A stretch of 64,000 nucleotides of DNA from Otatea glauca (taxonomy: Eukaryota > Streptophyta > Magnoliopsida > Poales > Poaceae), in contig CM070719.1 in assembly GCA_036346275.1 (NCBI GenBank), forward strand, positions 1,984,001 to 2,048,000, written 5' to 3'. This document shows positions 21,923-32,918 of the stretch, piece by piece (the stretch's first letter is position 1; each line of letters starts with the position of its first letter). The notes beneath the pieces were generated by a model. It ran no database searches and had not been told where the DNA came from. It saw only the letters and a list, made by a program, of their open reading frames with translations. The position numbers and the translations under genes were made by a program.

Positions 21923-23825
21923 TAGAGGTGGGCACTGGGCCAGGCCATTTTGAGCCAACACAAGGCATGCCCAACCCAAATTTCGGTCCGAGCTCAAGAC
22001 ACCACCGCTTCGAGCGGTCGGGCTGCATCAACCGGGCACAATGGGCGACCCGGCACGGCATGGCGAGATGGGCCATGCTGGGGCCGACACGGCCCACACA
22101 GAGCTTTGGGAGGCACGGCGGCACGCCGACCCGCCGGCACGCGGTCAAGCACGGGAGTGGTACCACGTCTTCTTAGAGCCACCAGGGCGCGCCCGGGTAG
22201 CCTCACGGCGCTCCGCCTCCTCCCACGGGCCGCTTGCCTCCCACGCGATGCTCCATCTTCCTCCTCCCATTGGCTGCTCGCCTCCGCCGGACGCTCGCCT
22301 CCTCGCCACCGCGTCTGCCGCCCGCCTTGTCTCGCCCATCGTCTTGCGTGGCGCCTCGCCGCCGCGCATGATCACCTCGCCTCGCAAGCCTCGGCGGTCG
22401 CTCGCCTCCCGGGGTTGCCCGCCTCGCTTGCCCCCAAGGCCGATCCCCTCCCCTCGACTCCCTCAGCCCGATGGCCGCTCACCGCCCGCGCCGAGGCCGC
22501 TCGCCTTGCTCACCTCCGTTGCCGTGGCGGAAGGGAGCCGGGGCCTATCGCGTGGAGGTAGAGCCGCAGAGGACTCGAGGGGAAGGGAGGGTCCGGAGGG
22601 AGGCAGAGGACTCGAGTGAGTGTGGGACAGCGGGAGAGAGAAGAGAGAGAGAGAGGGGCGCGGGTCGGCGGGAGAGAGAGGGGTGCAGGAGAGAGAGAAA
22701 AGGGAGAGAGGACACAACTGGATGCTGCAAGGCCGCAAGGGTGATGCATCCGCTTAAGGCACAATCGCACAAGGAGAGAGAAACAGTGAGACTTCGATAG
22801 TGACCTGATGCTTTCTTTATTGGAGTTGGACTAGTCCTCCTGTTGCTTCATCCGTCCAAAAGTGAAGCAAGAATATCTACCTTAATAACGCAACCAGCAC
22901 GAGGAAGTTCGACCGCTTCAAGGATACGGAAGAAGTTGAAAAGCAAGTCGTCTAGTTCATCTTCCAAAACGTCGAGCAGGTCGCAATAGAATCCACGGGT
23001 AGAGATCAACCACTACCACGACATGCCTTTCGTGGAGACCGAGCTTAAAATGGATGAGGAAAATCAACTCAGCTTGCTCTTGTAGTGGAAGAATAACCAT
23101 CGTATCTACCTCGTGCTACCCATTTCGCACGGGACGTACTTACGGTTCCAATGTCCACTATCTCATCGGAATCCACTTTCAGTTTGGTGAGGAGGATACT
23201 TGAGCCGAGGAAGTCGTCTCTCAGACCTGAGATGGTTGAGGCAATTACATATCTCAAAGACTAGGAGCGTGCAGATGACAGGCCCCACTTTATTTTGGAT
23301 GATCTAAGCGAATATTTTTCCCGGTACAGATAGATATGCGAGTGGACATGTAACCATCTCGATCATTTGTGCGTGTCACTGTGCTAGCTGATGATGGGCT
23401 ATTTGTAGCCAAGCAAGCAGTTGGATCACGTGGTGTCTTGCATAGATAGTTGCTGGCCAGACGTTTCTCCTATGGCCTGGTTCAGGAAAAGGAAGAATCA
23501 ATTTTATGACCATAAAATGTGGTGTGTTATGCATGAATTAAGGTGGTAAGTGGTATGTGGAGATCAGGTTGTATTGCTCGATTGTACATTTACATATTTC
23601 TTTGATCAAGATGGCTATACATTCACTGCACACTGTAGTACCATGTACACACGCTACTGCAACCAACTTCGGATTATTTTCTCTTGTCGCAATAGTGTAA
23701 ATAGGCCGAGCCTAGGTCGGCACAGCACGAAGCGCAAATAGGTCGGACCGGGCTTGCACGGTTTAGACTCGAAGCATAATAAGCCCATGACGGACCGGCC
23801 CGGTTCGACACGACACCCACCTCTA
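21923..23825. mobile_element. hAT-like non-autonomous element with GC-rich interior
   Basis: The ends TAGAGGTGGGCA and CACCCACCTCTA form short inverted repeats of the plant hAT type. The flanks GTGGTAAC (21915-21922) and ACGGTAAC (23826-23833) fit an 8-bp target duplication with two changes. GGCACGGC/GGCCCGG-type subterminal words occur at both ends. No hAT transposase is visible. The interior from about 22150 to 22560 is strongly GC-rich (open frame 21950-22561 is low in motifs), followed by a GA-rich stretch to 22720. It may contain captured host DNA of unknown origin. Confidence 0.6.
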
Positions 23826-24030
23826 ACGGTAACTCATAAGAAAAGAGGAGTTGGAAAGGTGATTAATAAGACAGGGATTTGAAGATCCAAAATTGGATAG
23901 CATTTATTAGATGCCTCGACCGTCATGTGGCGAACAATGCAACCGTATCTTACCCGCTAAGATAGAGATACATCATGCATGGCTCCAATCTTTTTCGTAG
24001 TACATACATACATCCCGACTAAAAGATACA

Positions 24031-24390
24031 TCTATACCTCTTTATAATGCACCTAAGCATTCTTTTCTACGTCCACCCCAAATAATACACCCCACTAGAG
24101 ATGGCCTAACCTTCATGCACCCAGCGAAACGTCCTCAGAAACTTGCTTCTATCAAAATTAACCTCTCAAATCTTTCCTCAGCTTTACTCACCCACATCCG
24201 ATGGCCATTGTTTAATGTGTCTAACTCATCCTCGTGTGGCACAATGATCTCCCCACCTCCAAAGATCATCTCAAGGAAAAGGAAACAAATATCCTGGAAT
24301 TAAGGAAAAGAAAACAAACGTTCTAGAAAAGGAAAAGACCATATATTACGTGCTGGGAAAAAAAACCGGAAGACAGAGCACTATACTAGT
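24031..24390 (+). repeat. Direct repeat D, copy 1
   Basis: A 360-bp segment from TCTATACCTCTTTATAATGC to CTATACTAGT, repeated at 25383-25739 with few differences and one small deletion. No coding function seen. Confidence 0.85.
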
Positions 24391-24490
24391 AGAATAAGAA
24401 AAGCACAAGTAAATTAAACAGGAGTTCATTCACCACAGAATCATACTCGGAGTCTGAGGTTCAAGTAGATGATAGAATTCCTTTGAAACA

Positions 24491-24757
24491 ATACTCCATC
24501 CGTCTAAGTTTATAAGATGTATTTTTTAAATAGTTTTGTCCAAAAATATATGACGTATTTCATAATCTAATACAAAATTAGTGTAATACTCCTTCTATAC
24601 TCTTAATAAATATCCACCTTTACTTTATATTCTCTACATGCATGCATTAAATATAGTACTTACTGATAATAACGAGAGATAGACTAGTTATTTTTAATAT
24701 CTCCTTAGCATATGTTTTAAAAAAGAAATACGACATGTAAACTTATATGGCACGAGC
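24491..24757. mobile_element. Stowaway-like MITE, diverged
   Basis: Starts ACTCCATCCGTCTAAGTTTA, a degenerate Stowaway end. The far end holds the inverse motif AACTTATATGG. The 5' half matches 47692-47857 (ATACAAAATTAGTGTAATAC, ATGCATGCATTAAATATA), and its continuation matches the flank after 48143. Confidence 0.55.
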
Positions 24758-25145
24758 AGACGATAGAAAGATAAAGTCAGAAGGAATAGTCGAAAGAATT
24801 AATAGAATAGACAGGGTCAAAATTGTTTGGAAGGTAAACCACGAGGAGTGACGTGGATAACTCCTAGCTATGTATTTATATACAATTTATATATATTTTT
24901 TATCCTAATTAAGTAGGCCGAATACATCCGTGCGGTTTTTTTTTAAATTTTTTTCCCTAACGGACCACGAGCCACGAGGAGCACACTACGCACCTCATCG
25001 CACGGACCACATGCCATCCCGTTTAGATTTCGATCTGTAAGGCCTTGTTAATTCTCGATCTCTATCTGCAATTGTTAATTCTCCTGGCCTTGTTACCAGA
25101 ATACCAGTACGTACTCTAGATCGATCCATCTGGCGAATAGCAGCT

Positions 25146-25370
<225 letters not shown>

Positions 25371-25382
25371 AGAAAGTCCTTT

Positions 25383-25739
25383 TCTATACCCCTTTATAAT
25401 GCACTCCAAGATTTCTTTCTACGCCCACCCCAAATAATGCACCCCACTGAGATGGTCCAACCTTCATGCACCTAGCGAAATGTCCTCAGAAACTTGCCTC
25501 CATCAAAATTAACCTCTCAAATCTTTCTCGAACTTTACTCACCCACATCCATGGCCATTGTTTAATGTGTCTAAATCATTCCTGTACCACAATGATCTCC
25601 CCACCTCCAAAGATCATCTCAAGGAAAAGGAAACAAATATCCTGAAATTAAGGAAAAAGAAACAAACGTTCTAGAAAAGGAAAAGACCATATATTACGTG
25701 CTGAGAAAAGAAAACCGGAAGACAGGGTACTATACTAGT
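25383..25739 (+). repeat. Direct repeat D, copy 2
   Basis: Second copy of 24031-24390, about 1.35 kb downstream and in the same orientation. A MITE-head-like string (ATAGAAAGTCCTTTTCTATA) lies at its left junction, and a true family M1 MITE starts immediately at its right. Confidence 0.85.
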
Positions 25740-25741
25740 CT

Positions 25742-26104
25742 ATATAGAAAGCCTCTATTATACTTCTAGGAGTAATTACTCCCTATGCCGTATCTCACAA
25801 CGTAAAGGGTATCTCGTGCGACGGAGGGTATATACGTGTAGTATACGAGTATATAAGATCATCTAGGTGGTATGTATATTTTTTCAGAGGTGGTATACAC
25901 ATTTTTTAGACATACTCCTTTTTTATATGTGTATATAAAGGTATTTACAAAATACGCTAAAATCATGGACTCTCTTGCAATTTTTTCATGTGGTTCACAT
26001 TGGAATATCTTATAATTAGTATATGAGTGTATCTAAAGTGATAAAGGAGCATTTCAAGTTCGTTTAGGTGGTATTTCAGATGTGGGAGTAACTGCACCCG
26101 AGAG

Positions 26105-26108
<4 letters not shown>
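25742..26108 (+). mobile_element. MITE of family M1, second copy
   Basis: Homologous along its whole length to 9913-10292 (shared TGTGGTTCACATTGGAATAT, TCGTTTAGGTGGTATTTCAG). It has the same inverted ends and also lies against an (AT)n tract at its right end. Confidence 0.75.
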
Positions 26109-26142
<34 letters not shown>

Positions 26143-26799
26143 TTCACTAAGAAGCCGTTATTTTTCAATGATCATTTTTTTTCATTTCAAAAGGGAGAGA
26201 GTAACTACATGAATTTGATCAGTTGAAAAGAACATCAAAAAGGTGAAAACAACACTTTGGCCTAAAGATCTGAAACAGACGCACGAAGAGCAGCCCCTAG
26301 GTTGAGTAAAGCGATGCTAAACCTCCTGACTGCGACTTGTTGTAACCGGCGCCATTAGGAGCCTGGAAAACCCATCTTTCGATTGCTTGATTGCTTATGT
26401 CTTGAAACATCCACCACCCCAACTACCTCTCGCACATGTCCATTGCCCCCAGCTCATCCAAGTGATTTTTGGTGCATTGCAACGACGCCTCTTCTAACAA
26501 GCCCTGAGAGAGGAGGAATGGAGGGAGCAGTCGTGCGGGGTTGAGTTGATGGCGTGTACTGGGCAATGAGAGGAGGAAGCTGAGAGAGAGAGAGAGAGAG
26601 AGTATGAGTTGATGTGGTGGTGCATGCCGTGGTAGGGAAAGCGAAGAAGTTCATCGATTAGGGAGAGAGAGGCTGATGAAGCGGTCGTGGAAGGCAGAAT
26701 GAGTGGTTCAGGATGAGGTGATGTGGTCATGTGGATAAATATATACGACATGTAGCCGAGCAAACTACTCACATCGAAGCTACATATTTTTAGTTGGAG
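26109..26799. other. Intergenic DNA, no gene recognised
   Basis: Contains an (AT)n tract at 26107-26140 and a (GA)n tract at about 26581-26602. Open frames at 26454-26772 on the minus strand span the GA repeat and show no motif. Confidence 0.45.
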
Positions 26800-26879
26800 C
26801 CAGTGTTGATAACATTGCCGGTATTTCTGAAATACCCCATCACTGCGGTCATTGACGCCGGTGATTGGTCGGCAAGATG

Positions 26880-27215
26880 ATACTCGAGGATTATCACCGC
26901 CGGCTCGAGAACCGGCGGTGATAAGATTATCACCGCCGGTTCTACCTACAATCGGCAGTGATATTGGACTATCACTGCCGGATCAAACCAAAATCCGGCA
27001 GTGATAAGGACTATCACTGCCAGATCAAACCAAAATCCGGCAGTGATAAGGATTATCACTGCCGGTTATATCTACAACCGGCGGTGATGATAATTATCAC
27101 TGCCGGTTATATATAAACCGCAAAGTGATATTGTACTAGCAATCGCCGAGTTGTACCATAATTCGACAAATGATATATACATATCACCGCGGTTTTCTCC
27201 AAGAACCGGCGGTGA
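26880..27215. repeat. CACTA subterminal repeats, left end
   Basis: At least eight copies of TATCACCGCCGG or TATCACTGCCGG, paired with the inverse form, for example ACCGGCGGTGATAAG. Most pairs face each other across about 10-15 bp and could form hairpins. Confidence 0.85.
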
Positions 27216-27659
27216 CAAGCTTGCATATTTTTGTGCAATATATATATATTTTTATATAATTGTTTACAAAGTGTCCATATGTTAGTATATAAAGCATCGC
27301 TCAAATCATAATTCAAATATATGCATGTATCGACTAAGCATCGTTAAAATCATAATTCAAATATATTAAATTACGCATCACATAATTTGTTTTACAATGT
27401 AGCTCGACTACATGTCATCCCGCTCGCTTTGATTTTACAAAGAGTCGAAGTAGACATGTCACACGCCTAGGCCGTAGGAATGAGGCGATGAGGTTACTCG
27501 TGGAACTCGCCGTTTGGATTGATGATCTCATCATGAATGAATCCGCGATCTGTTCTTGAATTGCTATAATTTACCAAGAATAACTTATTGGTTCTCGCTT
27601 TGGAGCGCTGTTTTTGAACAAAAAGGAAGTTACTTAATGATGATATTTGTTAAATAAAA

Positions 27660-28760
27660 AGGGCATCAAAGTGTAATTACGCACCATGGCTTCGTTATAG
27701 CCAACACTCTCCGTGACAATTGAATGCATATTTGTACATACATAGAATGCACATAAATTATTTCCGGTTCTCGCTTCATGCATGGAAAGTCATTTATTAT
27801 TTCAAAATTTTTCCTAGATGGACGATACCAACACTTTTCTTGCAAAGACCGCAAGTAAAGCCCTGTGAATGATTTTGAATAGTAATTAAACTTAAATGCA
27901 ATAGAATGGAATTTTGCTAGAGTAATAACGCAACGATCGAGTTTACATTGCTCAAAGATGTCCCAAAGGTCTTGGTACATATTAGTTTGTTTTCTCCTCG
28001 AGTCCAAGATAAAAATCGCTAGCATCTAACTGGATGACGAGGAGGACCCAGTGAAACCTGCATATATGTCAACGTAGTCAATTACTCCCACATCGTACGT
28101 GTTACGCAAAAATAGTAAAACGATATTATAAGTCGAGATACGTGCTTGAAGTTATAGGGTAAAAGTACGGAGGTTTTGTATTGTAGCTTCAAAAAGTATT
28201 AAATAAATAGTCTTCAACGAATCGTGGATTGTCGCTCACAAGTTTCTCGTTGACGAGCCCCGATCTAGGAATGCTAGATTGTCATTGTTATTTCTTCTAC
28301 ATGTCGTACCTCCATTCTACATAAGAAAGAAGTTAGAGATGCAATTAAACGATCTGATGTAAATGCTCAACGATATACCGATGCACTTACAAAGTCCATA
28401 GTCTAAGTATGTTCACGCCTAGGGCATCTTGTCGGGTACAACATATATAGCTCCGTGAAAAGAACCCACAGATGTTATCCCCATTGTGAAAATCTTGCTC
28501 CGTATCCGATCGGGAACGCCCCATACCATCGTTGGATCACCGCATGTACCATCGATGGACGCGCCGCAGCTTGAGTTGTAAGGTTGTCGAAATGAGCTGG
28601 TTCAACCAAATGTTTTCCCATAACGAACTTCCACCGAGACCTTGCGCGAGCATCTAGTTGAATATCATCCGCTTGAGCATCCCGCTTAACGGTGTCGGCA
28701 CTAGCCGCTTTGCAAGTATTGCTCGATATGCGCCGTAGTCCGATATTTTGCAAGGTTCAA
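27660..28760 (-). pseudogene. Ulp1-like cysteine protease domain remnant (CACTA accessory protein)
   Basis: Minus-strand fragments read KFVMGKHLVEPAHFDNLTTQ (28630), LAIFILDSRRKQTNMYQDLW (28020) and NDFPCMKREPEI (27800). A frame change then gives a CAFYVC-type string. This order resembles the Ulp1/C48 protease domain found in CACTA accessory proteins. Stops and frameshifts break it. The catalytic triad cannot be assigned safely. Confidence 0.5.
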
Positions 28761-28859
28761 GCACGCCTGCCTTTTGCACTTTTGCCATACTCAAGAAAAA
28801 CTTTTATGCGTCAAGATCAACTTTAGTCTTCTTACTTGATGGCACCTTTTTAAAGTGAG

Positions 28860-30450
28860 ATGCTACGCAGCGCTTACATGCTTTTTTCCGCTCTTCCTCA
28901 CCATGTCACCGATAGTTTCTTTTGTGGTTGTCCCGGGTTCACGATGGTTGAGATTTCTTCGAGGACGGTGCCGATTGCCGAGATGTTCCCGCTTGTTCGA
29001 TTCTTTACGCTTTTGGCGGAGGAGTCGGGCTTTTTCTCGTTGGTGCCGACGGAGGAGTTGGACTTTTCCCGTTGGCGGCGAAGGGCGGAGGTCTCGTGTG
29101 GAGAGCGCGGTGATCATCATCGCCGCCGCCTCATCGTCCGAGTCAAACTTAATCAAGCTCTTGCGCCACGCGAGGAAGCCATTCACGCTTTCTCCTAGCT
29201 TTTTATTTCCATCCTCGCCAGGATCTCTACCTCCATTTTTCGGTATTGGCGGATGACACCGCCCACTTCGACCTGGCGAATCCTCGCGATATCGACAAGG
29301 CGATAAAGTCCGTGACTCTGGCATGGCTAAGCCCCGCCTCACCACCTTTATGGTAATGCCATGTGCGGCCAAATGTAGCTTGCACGGTGTCGGTTCTTTG
29401 ATGTCATCCACAGAAAACGCATCCATGCTCTTCGAATCCACAGGACGCCGCAATGCTCTTACGAGCACCGGATCGATGAGCTCGGGGCTTTCACCGGTGG
29501 CGGTCGTGAGTGAGAGCTTTACATGCGGCTTGCTCCACGCCCTTATCTAGTTCGATCTTTGTTCCTCTAGTGCTCTCGCGACAAGATCTTTTATCCGACG
29601 CTCCAATCGATCTTCTCTTAATCTCTTTGAACGCTTGTACATCCATGCGTCTGCGGGAAGGCTTCTTTCCACGTGACCAAACCAACCCCTCAGTGCGACA
29701 CGGATGCTCCTTGTTACCCGGGGCTATGGTTAGCTCGCCATTCTCCTTCGTGGCGCGAAGATCCTTGGGAAGACTGCGTGTGAGCATCTGTGGATTCTCG
29801 CGCGGCACTTCACGCCTCTATCGCTTCGAAGCTTAAGCCGCCATCATCGGAGATAGAAGCACCCTCCCAAGCAACCAAAGGCTTCGATCGTTCGCTTAAG
29901 GCGGCCGCAGTAGAATTATACCTTGCGGGTTATTTCTTCTTGGACCGATCCCATGTCGGTATTTTCTTCACGCACCCTCCAGCCCTAGTTTGTGAGGGTG
30001 AATATTCTTATCCACGCTTGCTTTGTTCCTTTGACTTACTATGTGAGCTTCTTGAGACCTCTTACGCCACAAATTCATCCCGTAACTCCCTTAGCTTTGG
30101 GTACGTGTCAAAATTCGGCTTTCATTCTTTTTCACATAATTTTGTTTAGTGTTGTCTTCCAATTCTTCCATGCAAAGGCACATGATGCAGAGTGCTCGTT
30201 TCTTTGCAACCACTTCGGTCCTTGGGGAACCGGAAAACTTGTTTCACTTGTCCCATAATGAGTTCTTCAGTCATTGGGTACCACCCATGGGTCACCTCCG
30301 CGCCAATCCATGATCTATAGCCGATGGGCACATCATCCCTAGCAATAACCCCGCAGTCGTCCCAGACGGCCCTAATGATGACTCGCATAGCAGGTTCCCC
30401 GATCGCCGAGAGCTCCACTATGTTAAAAATTCCCTTAGGCATTTTGTTCG
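28860..30450 (-). pseudogene. CACTA TNP1-type protein remnant, N-terminal part
   Basis: Minus-strand fragments include DDIKEPTPCKLHLAAHG, followed by a TIKV..GLAMP string (29390). Upstream, GVIARDDVPIGYRSWIGAEV and ELIMGQVKQVFRFPKD (30350-30230) match the layout of proteins annotated as CACTA En/Spm in grasses, which lie between TNP2 and the Ulp1 domain. A Lys/Arg/Glu-rich segment lies between. Several frame changes make it non-functional. Confidence 0.55.
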
Positions 30451-32192
30451 GACCACGACTTGCGCTACGCCTTCGCTTGATCGACGTCCGAGCCTACAAA
30501 TTGATCTTCTAAATTATTAGTCGCCTGGGCCTACCATGTTTTGGGAACCACAGTTGTACTAAAACTTTACCTCGCTTACGTGAGTATCGCCGTAGGTCCA
30601 TGGTCGGATCCCGCAGTTCGAGATAGGACATTGGGCTATTATTCGGCTACCCTTCCTCCTTCGTCCATATTTGAGGGCCCAACTCCTCCGCACTTGTCCT
30701 TCGTCGGAGGCCATTCCTGACTTGTATTTCACACGTAGTAAGAAAATGTTGCGTTGATCCGGATCGATATTTCTACATTATTGAAGGAAAATGAGACAAC
30801 CAATAAACTTTGGTTATATGAAAGATTAACTAAAAAATAATATAGAGGGACAAAAGCATCCCTTGAAGGATCGATATTAGTACATAGCATGCATACAGAG
30901 CTTCAGTCGCTTATTTATCCTCCTCCAAAGGTGTACAAAATAAGAACATTTCACACCACCTATGCTAATCAAGCTTAGATTAAACCATTCATTCTCGACT
31001 TACAATTGAACATGTTCAAAATGGATTGAATAATGGAATATAAGAGGAAGCATAGCGTATGACACAAAAATAAAAAAGAATATATGATGACTTACGTAAA
31101 AGGGATATTCTAAACTTATACTAACATCGTGGTAAAGCACTTGACAGCTTGCACTAATCATCTTGAACTACTACTCCCCCGCTTTACCAACTTAATATTT
31201 GCTAAGTAGGCTATTTAAATCTCAAGAAAAATCTATCCAGTTATATGTGCCACTGTACTCCACAGACATTGAGAACAATCTCTAACACGAGTGGCTCATT
31301 TGTGTCCCCAAATGGACGAGGTCATCAAACAATTCTATCCTAACAAACAAGAAACAGAGACAACCAAGAAGATACTATTGAACTGTAAAATAGAATCCTA
31401 AATCAGAAAAGAGACAGCCATTGAAGGTTTTATTTTCCTCCTTATCAGATTAGATTCAACAAATTTATGTCATTATGTGTACCAGATCATGTGTGTGGAA
31501 CGTGCATGTAAAAAGGAGTAAGAGAAAAGTAAAGAACAATGATGCAACAATACAGGAATCACCTAATAAAGTTTGCATTGATGCAATATAGGAATCACCC
31601 ATTAATGAATCCACGATTACACTAGAGGTTCAAGCAAATTTAAATTAGAACATCAACAACATTGCATGCACAAAGCATACTGGAAGCTAACATAAAACAA
31701 GCATGCATTTGCCTGCCCAGCAAGAATTTCTCTAGTGTTAGCCTTTGGGAAAAAGTTAATGCTACTAAGAATTACAGGTGCATTCATTTTCTCTAGTGAT
31801 TGTGGGAAAAGTTAATGATACTAAGAATTACAGGTACACCTGCCAAGTAACATTTGCACTGCCAAAGAAGAATGCTCAAGATAAATTCATTGAATGGCAA
31901 GAGTATCAAGACTAGATATAACTACCCAAGCTACAGATTAATCTTATGTCAAAACATAGTAGATTGGGCACTAAATTGTACTGATAGCATGCTAGTATAT
32001 AGCCTTTTATAGGTTAAATTCATCCTAGAAAAGCAAATCAAACCGGGAGGAGGCCGTGTGGGGCGTTGGGTGGTGAGGTCGCGCGACGGCAGTGGCGCGA
32101 GGTCCGGCGACGGCGGGCGATCTGAGGAGACGGGCGGCGGCGTCGAGTTGAAGTGGAAATGAGGTCTTTGAGTGGCGCGCGTTCAATTTATA
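30451..32192 (-). promoter_or_regulatory. Leader and TATA box of the CACTA accessory gene
   Basis: On the minus strand TATAAAT (32192-32186) lies just inside the right subterminal repeats and is followed by a GC-rich CGCCGCCGCC-type leader (to about 32040). The AT-rich DNA from 32030 down to 30780 may be an intron. No other gene is visible in it. Confidence 0.4.
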
Positions 32193-32194
32193 GG

Positions 32195-32450
32195 TTAGAG
32201 TATCACCGCCGGTCACAACAAAACCGGCAAGTGATACACTATCACCGCTTAGGATAATAAAGAGAACCGTGCAGTGATAGGTGAATTATCACCGCTGCGG
32301 TTCAAGCTCAACCCGACAAAGGAAAGTATTTATCACTGCCGGTTCAATCTCAACCCGACAAGAATAATACATTATCACCGCCGTTCAAAACAAAAACGGT
32401 AGTAATAAAGCACTTCACTTCCGCTTAATGAGACAACCGCGTTGATAAGC
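32195..32450. repeat. CACTA subterminal repeats, right end
   Basis: Degenerate copies of TATCACCGCCGG and its inverse, less regular than those at 26880-27215. A block of about 110 bp following it (32470-32590) is repeated at 32680-32770 (TCCAAATTTTC, CAGACATGTAATATTTGATT). Confidence 0.75.
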
Positions 32451-32918
32451 TCCGCATAATTATGTCAAAGTTTTCAAAGGATGATTGCTTTGGGAGTTTT
32501 AAATCCTATCAATTTTTATCCAAATTTTCGCAAATTTTTAGAGGAATACTTCAGACATGTAATATTTGATTTATATATTTCCCTAAGTTTTGACAAAGTT
32601 GTAAAATTATAAAATCCAGATTGCTCACTGTTTTCATAGTTTTAATATTTCAAAATAAGAAAATTCAAATTGCTCACTGCTTTTGAAATCCTATCAATTT
32701 TATCCAAATTTTCCGAAATTTTTGGAAGAATAATTCAGACATGTAATATTTGATTTAAATTCAAACAAATGCAGAGACCAACCATCGCTTCAAAAATTCA
32801 CACAAATACAAAAAAACACACGATGAAGTTGAATTCACACAAATTGATACATATGACAAAAGAATACATTAATTGTTACATATGAGAAAATAAAATGTAT
32901 TTAGTTAGGACAACTAAG

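Larger units (their letters stand above)
26800..32460 (-). mobile_element. Decayed CACTA (En/Spm) element carrying an Ulp1/TNP1-like gene
   Basis: Both ends carry arrays of short inverted subterminal motifs built on TATCACCGCCGGTT and its complement AACCGGCGGTGATA: about 26880-27215 on the left and 32195-32450 on the right. This arrangement is characteristic of CACTA elements. Exact CACTA tips could not be found, so the ends are approximate. The coding remnants inside are on the minus strand, and a TATA box next to the right repeats fits a promoter at the 5' end. The TNP2 pseudogene further right may belong to the same element or to a second one. Confidence 0.65.

Noticed and set aside
26880..27215. 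Possible CRISPR-like or satellite array of TATCACCGCCGG repeats
   Set aside because: The motifs are in both orientations at irregular spacing and have a counterpart at 32195-32450, as expected for CACTA subterminal repeats.
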